DNA of 64,000 nt from Candidatus Ichthyocystis hellenicum (lineage in GTDB: Bacteria > Pseudomonadota > Gammaproteobacteria > Burkholderiales > 2013Ark19i): the NCBI RefSeq assembly GCF_001460935.1, contig NZ_LN906597.1, forward strand, positions 35,057 to 99,056, given 5' to 3'. The translations under genes were made by a program, and so were the position numbers. The notes below the pieces were generated by a model. It did not search any database, was not told the DNA's origin, and saw nothing but the letters and a program-made list of their open reading frames with translations. This document shows positions 57,488-64,000 of the stretch, one piece after another (position 1 is the stretch's first letter; each line of letters opens with the position of its first letter).

Positions 57488-58205
57488 TAGAAACCAAGCA
57501 CCCGTATGAAACTGAGATACGTTCATCAAACACAAAACATGAACCTTCGAAAAATCCTTGGCTAAAAACCTCCAAGTATCTGAGAATGCCGCCCTCTAGC
57601 TGATAGGCGGGTATACCCTCAGTTTGAAACCAATAGGAAGATTTTTCGCAACGAATACCTCCTGTACAAAAGGTCACAATAGTACTGTCTTTGTTTACCC
57701 AATCGTGTGCCATTTTGAGGTGAAATTCACTGAATGACCGCGTAGGAACGTTAATTGACCCACGAAAAGTGCCCATTTTATGCTCAAATTCATTGCGCAC
57801 ATCTACCAAACACAACCTACATCCACTATCATCACATCCATTACTCAACCATCTATGAAAATCCTCCACGGACAAATAAGAAAGTGGCTGGTAACTGGCA
57901 TCAGAACATCTGTATGAAACAACCTCTGGTTTAATTTTGACCAAAAATTTTCGGAAACCAATTATATCAGCATAACTTTTGCGAAGTGCACAAGACAAAT
58001 TAGCTCTTTTGAATAAAGCAGATAAATATTTTTCCAAAATCTCAACTGGGCCACACAAAGAGAAGTTAATTCCCTCACTGGCCAAAATAATGGTACCTTT
58101 TAAGTCATCACTAGCATTACATAAGCACCAATCACGCAACTCTTCTGTATTTTCCACAAACAAAAACTGATACCCAGATACATATAACACTGAGAGCTTA
58201 CCCAT
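57471..58205 (-). CDS. trhO: tRNA uridine(34) hydroxylase, TrhO/UPF0176 rhodanese family
   Basis: Oxygen-dependent formation of 5-hydroxyuridine at tRNA position 34 in the E. coli homologue YceA. 244 residues from ATG 58205, which has GGAGG four bases upstream. N-terminal acylphosphatase-like part (GTIILASEGINFSLCG) and a C-terminal rhodanese domain with VDVRNEFEHKMGTFRGSINVP and the active cysteine in FCTGGIRCEKSS. Confidence 0.92.
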   Translation of the reverse strand: MGKLSVLYVSGYQFLFVENTEELRDWCLCNASDDLKGTIILASEGINFSLCGPVEILEKYLSALFKRANLSCALRKSYADIIGFRKFLVKIKPEVVSYRCSDASYQPLSYLSVEDFHRWLSNGCDDSGCRLCLVDVRNEFEHKMGTFRGSINVPTRSFSEFHLKMAHDWVNKDSTIVTFCTGGIRCEKSSYWFQTEGIPAYQLEGGILRYLEVFSQGFFEGSCFVFDERISVSYGCLVSTNPCH

Positions 58206-58229
58206 CAAACCTCCATTACAAACGCGCAA

Positions 58230-58931
58230 TAATATACTATAAAAACAAATATTTTAAACTACTGCTTCCTGACAAAATACACATATTATTATATACACCA
58301 ATAGTACATCGAGAAATTATCAAAGTGAAGATAGAAAATTAAAAATAGCTTAAATATTTTTCAAGTACTTACACCAATAACCATCCTGACCATTGAGTTA
58401 AAAACTATAATTACTAAACTATAAACGTACAAAATCAAATAATATCCAAATTTATCAATCAATATTAAAAAAAACACGTCCAACTAGATTTTACAGATTA
58501 CAACTAATGTCTGATCTTGAAAAATCGTACAATAATTAACTTAGAAATAAAAAACAAATCTAGTAATAACCTGCATAGTAAATACATACACTAATAACTA
58601 ACTGAAAATAACACTCAGTATAAATAATTTGGTCTCAGTTTATTACTTATAAATCCAGACCATCTCATAACTTTGTGCTTTCCTCATTGGAGGATATACC
58701 TATTAATTACAAATTTTAGCACTTCCATACCAAATATTTTCACTTAATTATTAATTTAATTGTTCTGAATAAGAACTCTCACGAATTTATATTTTATTTT
58801 CATTCTATAGAATGTATAAGTATGGCAAGGATAAATATAAATAGGAAAACATTCCTGAAAAAATCTTGCCATTTTTTATTTTTATGAACTACAACTATTC
58901 CGATTATATTCATTACTAAGGAATAATTAAA
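58230..58931. other. AT-rich spacer before the 877-aa orphan gene
   Basis: About 700 bases with stops in all frames and no tRNA or strong hairpin. It marks the change from packed housekeeping genes to the gene-poor right end. Any promoter for the orphan gene lies here; I could not place it with confidence. Confidence 0.5.
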
Positions 58932-61565
58932 ATGATACCCGGAAATATAGTAGTCAGCAGCGGAGAATCACTAAGTAATGAAGAAGAAAACCCTTGCTGC
59001 AGTATAAATCCTAATATAGTAGAATGTGAATCAACTCCATCATATACTACATGCATTAATAAACTGTCCACAATCGTGGAAAGAATGACGGCACGTGAAT
59101 GGTTAGAAACCAAATTATCAGAAATTAGCTCTTCATGGGGAAAATTGTCATCATTATTATCAACTGGTTATGAAAAAAGTAACGATATTGTGCAAGCTAT
59201 TGAAGGAATGTGCCACCAATTATCATGCACATCAAATGATGGAGATAGCATAATATTTAAAACAAGCGCAATATCAGACGAAGAAATTATGTTATGTTGG
59301 GCAGACCAAGTAATAAAAGAAAATGAACCTAATGAGTTAGGATTATTCCAGGCAGACATTCTATTCACCCTAGAAAAAATATCGTTTCTCCTCCATGATC
59401 CCATAAGCGATGAAGTATCATCTTTAATACAAACATTACTATCTATTTTATTTAAATATAAGGATAAAACATGTAGCTGTAGTTCACTAGAAAAAATACT
59501 AGAAACATTGGTTGATAAAGAACTATTTAAGTCAGAAGTACTACTATCATGTCATCCAGATAATGGTAAAATTATAAAAGAAATAGTTAGTTGTTTTGTT
59601 TGTAAGTACCAAATTTCATATATATGCGAAAAAACAGATATTTCTAATCCCGAGTTAGTAATTGATTCTATTGCGGAATCAATTGGATTTACTAATTACT
59701 CCAATATTTTTGTTGATAATTTAGGAAAAACAAGTAGAAATTTACCGCTTTTATCAAAATATGATAGATTTTCTAATTTAAATTTACTTAAAATTATTAA
59801 ACTAATATCATGCTCAGTAATTACGGATGACATTCTTAATTTTTTTCTATATTACCTAGAATATCAAGAACATAGTTATGATCTTTTGTCCATAAAAGAA
59901 ATTAAATATTTGTTATGTGAAATACCATCAACCACAGATTATTTAGGAAAAATAATTAAAGAAAACGCATTAAAAAACCAAGAAAAATCTTTGCACTTAA
60001 ATGAGATTTTTGCAAAAAAAATAATTTTATCAATTACAAAGAATTCACCAGTTATAGACAGTTCAGGAAATACTAATGCCAAATTGGATAAAAAATCAAT
60101 AACATTATTATCAATGGCGAAAGAATTTTTTTCTATCAACCCCACTGTAGAAGAGAAATTACAAGTTTTTTTAGAATCAAAACTAAAAAGCATTTATTGG
60201 GATACTAGATATACATCTATATCTGTACTCGAATCATCAATTAGTGTATTTAGCTATTTTGACCTAGCTCAATATTCATCGATACGAACGGAATTTTTAA
60301 AAAAAGTTGATTTAAAAATTAATGAGCTAGCAAAAATTATTGTTAAGGGACTAGAAGAGCTTGTAGAATTGGGAGAAGCCTCAAAAAAAGACAGCATAAC
60401 TAGTATAATAAAGCTGCTTTCGATATTAAAAACATTAAGGGTAGAACTAATACATCTACCTACAGGAATAACTTCTGAGCCAGCTGTAATTCAAAAAGCG
60501 ATTTATATGATTTCATCCGAAAAAAGGATAAGTTTAATAACAAAAATTCTTTCTAGTGATAATATTTTAGCTACTGAAAAAATTCTAGAAAAAATGGCCA
60601 AAAAAACATCTTCATCAGCACCGATGGAAGTTTTAGAATCACTTTCGGCTTTGAAAAGATTATCATTTAGAATGACTAAATCAGAACACAAACTAACGAG
60701 ATCTGTATCATATGTAAGTAAAGACAAGAAAAGTAAAATTGAAACTTTAATTACCCAATTAATGGGATTCAATTATCATCCTGAATTTAAATACTATTAC
60801 CAAACGTGTGGGGAATTACCTATAGATTACTTAGAACATATAAAAACTCTTTCTATACCGGCAACTAGATCAGATATGGGACAATCATTCACTGTTGAAT
60901 CTCAAACATTTTCATTTTCAGAAACTTTATATAAAGATCTTAATAGATGTAGTTACTTGATAGGAGGAATAAAGGTATCAACCTCTTGTGAAGATAAATC
61001 ACTCACACAAATATCTGATGATCTAATGATTAATTTTATTTCTATGGCTGCTGATATAGGACTCTCAAATGATATTATCGAACAATCTGGAGCCGTTATG
61101 AATCAGAGTATTGCTGCTATTATGTTAGATGCTGGATATCGCGCATCAAACCACATGTTCCCTCCGGGTTCAGGAATAGGACTAGCTCCAACATTAAGCG
61201 GAAACACTGAATTCACACTGGACAGATTAACTTCTGGAAATGCTACTATCACTTGCTGTGTTTCAGCAACTGCAAAAGCGATAGTTGCACAAGAACCAGG
61301 AAAAAATATAGACATTGAAAAAGACACGAAAGCTCATCGTCTTAACTCTGCTACCATCATTCCATCAGATGACGAGACTATAACCTGCCTTGAAGGAATA
61401 AAATTATCATCTTCAATATGTTTAGAAATATCACCAGATGGCAACATAAAAGTTACTAAGTTCTCCTACGAAGCTGATGGACTATCACCAGAAAAAATAT
61501 CAACAATTTGCAAATGTCCTGATCTTGCCGATTACTTGCCTAAAAATATATCAAATGCTCAATAA
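58932..61565 (+). CDS. Large orphan protein (877 aa), candidate effector
   Basis: No family recognised. No signal peptide or membrane segment. The first 55 residues are Ser/Glu/Asn/Cys-rich and probably flexible; about 55-620 is mostly alpha-helical with many Leu/Ile/Ser/Lys residues; the last about 250 residues are more mixed, with a Gly/Pro turn (HMFPPGSGIGLAPTLSGN) and beta-like stretches. AAGGA lies nine bases before the ATG. Very AT-rich coding sequence. A repeat-rich paralogous family starts 330 bases downstream. Host-directed function is inferred only from context and lack of homology. Confidence 0.75.
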   Translation: MIPGNIVVSSGESLSNEEENPCCSINPNIVECESTPSYTTCINKLSTIVERMTAREWLETKLSEISSSWGKLSSLLSTGYEKSNDIVQAIEGMCHQLSCTSNDGDSIIFKTSAISDEEIMLCWADQVIKENEPNELGLFQADILFTLEKISFLLHDPISDEVSSLIQTLLSILFKYKDKTCSCSSLEKILETLVDKELFKSEVLLSCHPDNGKIIKEIVSCFVCKYQISYICEKTDISNPELVIDSIAESIGFTNYSNIFVDNLGKTSRNLPLLSKYDRFSNLNLLKIIKLISCSVITDDILNFFLYYLEYQEHSYDLLSIKEIKYLLCEIPSTTDYLGKIIKENALKNQEKSLHLNEIFAKKIILSITKNSPVIDSSGNTNAKLDKKSITLLSMAKEFFSINPTVEEKLQVFLESKLKSIYWDTRYTSISVLESSISVFSYFDLAQYSSIRTEFLKKVDLKINELAKIIVKGLEELVELGEASKKDSITSIIKLLSILKTLRVELIHLPTGITSEPAVIQKAIYMISSEKRISLITKILSSDNILATEKILEKMAKKTSSSAPMEVLESLSALKRLSFRMTKSEHKLTRSVSYVSKDKKSKIETLITQLMGFNYHPEFKYYYQTCGELPIDYLEHIKTLSIPATRSDMGQSFTVESQTFSFSETLYKDLNRCSYLIGGIKVSTSCEDKSLTQISDDLMINFISMAADIGLSNDIIEQSGAVMNQSIAAIMLDAGYRASNHMFPPGSGIGLAPTLSGNTEFTLDRLTSGNATITCCVSATAKAIVAQEPGKNIDIEKDTKAHRLNSATIIPSDDETITCLEGIKLSSSICLEISPDGNIKVTKFSYEADGLSPEKISTICKCPDLADYLPKNISNAQ

Positions 61566-61675
61566 GATACAGTAGTACATTTAGTTTATCTCATACCTTT
61601 TAAATACCACCGGTAAATACATCTTCTAACATTTTTAATATATGATTGCCTGCATAACACTCAATATTTTTCATT

Positions 61676-61714
61676 ATTAATAAGTACAATTAGTTTTTCT
61701 TTCATAATTTATAT
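61676..61714 (+). promoter_or_regulatory. Conserved upstream element, copy 1
   Basis: Thirty-nine bases starting ATTAATAAG and including ACAATTA and TTTTTC match 63662-63700 closely. They lie 224 bases before the ATG of the Ser-rich gene; the other copy lies 222 bases before its own ATG. The rest of the 61566-61899 spacer has no gene. Confidence 0.6.
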
Positions 61715-61899
61715 TATTTAGTATATATTGCATAGATAAATAATTTTATTGAACTAATACACATAAAATTCATCCAACTGCCCGCACAGATGGAAATTAT
61801 AGTAAATAATAAAATTTGCTTTACTGCTACAAGTAATTTTCTGGTGTCTATTTTTTGGCAATCACTATAAGTTCACGACTACTTTTATAAGAGGATAAG

Positions 61900-63333
61900 A
61901 TGAACAGGATAAACCCTAATAAATCGGGTAGCCCAGGAAGCAGTCAAGGGGTGTCTGGTGCTGAAGGAAGCAATTCCAATGTTGAAGAAAAAAGTAAAGT
62001 TAGTGTTTCCAATGCCCCTACTACCGCCAAAGCAAGCTCCAGTTCACCACAACACCAAGCCGAAGAAACATCATCAACGTCACTGGATAAACTAGACCTA
62101 CCAAAAGGAAATGAGGGTGCTAGAAGCAGATCATCTAGCTCCTCTTCTTCTGGTTCTAGCCATGGTAGTGAATCATCCCTATCTTCTCATGTTAGTGGTT
62201 CAGATGAATCTTCTTCCTATTCTGATTCTTCTAGCTCTTATTCTGATTCTTCTAGCTCTTCTTCATCTTCTAGCGGCATTAGACCAATTAAATCTAAAGT
62301 TTACAAAAAAGCATTGCTAGATGCCAATAAAAAATTATTAGCCTATGAATCGAAAATGCGAGAAGAATTAGAATCTTCTCGAAGCAGTAACCCAACTAAA
62401 TCCCAAATTTATCAAAAAGAATTATTGGCTGCTAAAAAAAGAGCATTATCCCATGAGGTACAAAGCGCTCTCATGAGCGAAGACTCAAATTTTGAATCCT
62501 CTAGATCTGACTCCGACCTATTATTTGGTCATCCAGGATTGGGAGGTAAAAAGGAGATGGCAGAACTTTCTCTTCAGATTGCTGCTGCCAAACTAAAAGA
62601 AAAAATTAAAAAGTCGGATCGTACTAAAAAACAAATAAAACACGTGGAAATATCAGAACCAAAGCTAATTAGTGCTACAGGATTAGATGTAAATTTGAAA
62701 TCGGTAGAGCTAGAATCAAAACCAGAACCCATAGATACAGATTTGGAGCCAAAATTAGAAAAGGCAAAATCACCTCAAACCCCACTACCCAAGTCATTTT
62801 TTGACAAAAGTGGAAAACTTAATATTACGCGTGAAAACAAAGATGAGATTCTAAAAGAACTTCAACGTCGGTCTGAGCAAAAAATTGAGATGGAAAAAGA
62901 AAAAAGGGATAAGGATCCAGAAAGATACTTCCAAGCAAGATTTGCTTCGATTAGAGGTCCACTTATTCCTTCTCATGAAAAAAGCATGGAAATGGGTAAA
63001 AAGATAAGAGCAGAAGGTGCACTTCTTCCTTCTCATGAAAAAAGCATAGCAATGGGTAAAAAGATAAGAGCAGAAAGAGGTGCACTTCTTCCTCCAACTA
63101 AAAAACAACAACGTTATCTAGGAACACCTCCTCCTCTTCCAGTTAGGATTCAAGCCGAAGACTTCAAAGGTGCAGCAACAGCTGATGGAGCAAGATCAAA
63201 AACACCACCTCCAACTCCGCCTAAGCCTACCGAAGGTATCAAAAAAGGTGAAGCTGATGGAGCAAGGTCAAAAACACCTCCTCCAACTCCGCCTAAGCCG
63301 ACTGAAGGCATCAAAAGAACTACGGAGTTGTAG
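61900..63333 (+). CDS. Ser-rich, Pro-repeat protein, candidate secreted effector (paralogue family member)
   Basis: 477 residues, low complexity. Order: N-terminal tail with GVSGAEGSNSNVEE (residues 18-31), shared with the next gene; a Ser-rich zone (about 78-128, SSSYSDSSSS repeats); two copies of a 38-residue helical repeat (KSKVYKKALLDANKKLLAYE and KSQIYQKELLAAKKRALSHE); a Lys/Glu-rich coil; a 20-residue repeat (SHEKSxxMGKKIRAE) twice; and two 24-residue repeats with TPPPTPPKPTEGIK, each holding a PxxPxK motif. GAGG lies six bases before the ATG. No signal peptide. It resembles bacterial effectors that bind host proteins, but no family is recognised. Confidence 0.78.
   Translation: MNRINPNKSGSPGSSQGVSGAEGSNSNVEEKSKVSVSNAPTTAKASSSSPQHQAEETSSTSLDKLDLPKGNEGARSRSSSSSSSGSSHGSESSLSSHVSGSDESSSYSDSSSSYSDSSSSSSSSSGIRPIKSKVYKKALLDANKKLLAYESKMREELESSRSSNPTKSQIYQKELLAAKKRALSHEVQSALMSEDSNFESSRSDSDLLFGHPGLGGKKEMAELSLQIAAAKLKEKIKKSDRTKKQIKHVEISEPKLISATGLDVNLKSVELESKPEPIDTDLEPKLEKAKSPQTPLPKSFFDKSGKLNITRENKDEILKELQRRSEQKIEMEKEKRDKDPERYFQARFASIRGPLIPSHEKSMEMGKKIRAEGALLPSHEKSIAMGKKIRAERGALLPPTKKQQRYLGTPPPLPVRIQAEDFKGAATADGARSKTPPPTPPKPTEGIKKGEADGARSKTPPPTPPKPTEGIKRTTEL
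62956..63093 (+). repeat. In-frame tandem repeat, 60-63 bases
   Basis: Units at 62956-63015 and 63016-63078, with a partial third from 63079. Each encodes GxLxPSHEKSxxMGKKIRAE. The second unit carries one extra codon. Confidence 0.85.
63181..63317 (+). repeat. In-frame tandem repeat, 72 bases, Pro-rich
   Basis: Units start at 63181 and 63253; each encodes ADGARSKTPPPTPPKPTEG followed by IK. The two copies differ mainly at silent positions. Confidence 0.88.
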
Positions 63334-63372
63334 TATCACCTACTCTAGATCCAATTATGAAACGTATAAGGA

Positions 63373-63408
63373 TAGTAGTACGTAGTATTTAAATACTACG
63401 TACTACTA
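63373..63408. terminator. 36-bp perfect palindrome, likely terminator or binding site
   Basis: TAGTAGTACGTAGTATTT is followed directly by its exact reverse complement. It lies 40 bases after the stop of the Pro-repeat gene. There is no loop beyond the central bases and no U-tract, so it could be a cruciform or protein site rather than a standard terminator. Confidence 0.5.
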
Positions 63409-63661
63409 ATAATCTCTCAAATTATGATGATCACTCACACCCAATATAATATTTTCAACTGCAATATTAAAAATATCTTAGCAGAATAATTTTGTCATTT
63501 TATATAAAAATACAGCATCTATCTAATACTTCAACAATATAATATATATTCTAATACAAAATAATGCGTAAATTATGATATTTATTGTTACTCTTCAGTG
63601 TGCTAACTATATTGTATAAAACAACATCTCTAATATAGTAGGTCATGCATAGTGTTTTTTA

Positions 63662-63700
63662 ATTAATAAGAACAATTACTTTTTCCTAATAATTTTATAT
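63662..63700 (+). promoter_or_regulatory. Conserved upstream element, copy 2
   Basis: Matches 61676-61714 and sits 222 bases before the ATG at 63884. Apart from this and the palindrome, the 63334-63883 spacer holds no gene that I can see. Confidence 0.6.
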
Positions 63701-63883
63701 AGAGAAAATAATTTCATTACATTAACAAACTCAAACCTTATTAGAGCTCAAATCAGAAATTAAAATTATAACTTAATAAACTAGGAAACTTTTTAAGTTG
63801 CTATTCAGTCTAAGTCCCGGTGTTCGTTATGATTATTGTTAATCACTGGCATGATGGAACTGTTTTTAATAGGACAAAATAAT

Positions 63884-64000
63884 ATGAATTCGGTAAATCC
63901 TAGAAGCACAGGGGTAGGAAATGAAGGAGTATCAGGTGCCAACGGAGATAATTCTAATGTCGAAGAAAATTCTGGTGGTCGTAATATGTCCATTTCCGAC
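63884..64000 (+). CDS. Second member of the Ser-rich paralogue family (3' end beyond window)
   Basis: Open from an ATG with AGGA eight bases upstream to the window edge (39 codons). The start MNSVNPRSTG...GVSGANGDNSNVEEN matches MNRINPNKSG...GVSGAEGSNSNVEEK of the gene at 61900. A shared N-terminus with a shared upstream region indicates a tandem gene duplication. Rest of the protein not visible. Confidence 0.75.
   Translation, partial: MNSVNPRSTGVGNEGVSGANGDNSNVEENSGGRNMSISD

Noticed and set aside
62956..63317. CRISPR-like array
   Set aside because: The repeats are in-frame coding repeats without unique spacers of regular size.

Overview
The window looks like a chromosomal segment of an AT-rich, host-associated betaproteobacterium with a partly reduced genome. 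The betaproteobacterial signs are a homodimeric-type AceE with a one-lipoyl AceF, an Lpd carrying its own lipoyl domain, a DUF1841 gene, a MutT with a long C-terminal extension, a zf-CHCC protein, a type IV pilin, a ubiH-dsbC pair and an intracellular PHB depolymerase. Several orphan, low-complexity, effector-like genes suggest an intracellular or epicellular lifestyle. My best guess is a relative of Candidatus Ichthyocystis (agents of fish epitheliocystis). That is inference from gene content, not a database match.

Layout. 0-9.7 kb: aceE (cut by the window edge) and aceF, an outer-membrane barrel protein, glnS, an OPT-family transporter and queE-queD. 9.8-14.1 kb: tRNA-Thr(CGT), xseB-ispA, folE2, bcp, an ArnA-like formyltransferase with an altered catalytic site, and DUF1841. 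14.1-19.4 kb, minus strand: lpdA, then a folD-purE-purK-sua5 run. 19.5-25.1 kb: a complete rnfABCDGE operon followed by nth, as in E. coli. 25.2-30.1 kb: yaaA, a CCP-like M14 carboxypeptidase, a lone HAD domain and a 709-residue orphan. 30.1-37.6 kb, minus strand: ribF-ileS-lspA-slpA and clpB. 38-47.7 kb: PHB depolymerase, a dihaem cytochrome c, a PRX-like protein, a glutamate-synthase-like protein, a probable TIR plus beta-helix protein, purB, ispH and dsbC. 47.7-58.2 kb: ubiH, a 31-residue membrane peptide, mutT, yacG-coaE-coaX, a decayed tandem duplication of rimI-birA-coaX, pilA and a diverged pilin paralogue, mnmA, zf-CHCC and trhO. 58.2-64 kb: an AT-rich, gene-poor end with an 877-residue orphan and two adjacent members of a paralogous family that share an N-terminal motif and an upstream region.

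The housekeeping part is tightly packed: ATGA start/stop overlaps are common and several convergent genes overlap by 4-22 bases. The orphan genes instead sit in long AT-rich spacers. Together the housekeeping genes cover pyruvate oxidation, isoprenoids (ispA, ispH), purines and folate (purE, purK, purB, folD, folE2), CoA and biotin use (coaX, coaE, birA), queuosine, tRNA modification (mnmA, trhO, sua5), Rnf electron transfer, and protein folding and export (clpB, slpA, lspA, dsbC).

The most noteworthy items are: the tandem rimI-birA-coaX duplication in which each copy kept different genes; the effector-like paralogue family at the right end with a shared N-terminus, a shared leader and PxxPxK repeats; the TIR-like/beta-helix fusion; and the two large orphan proteins.
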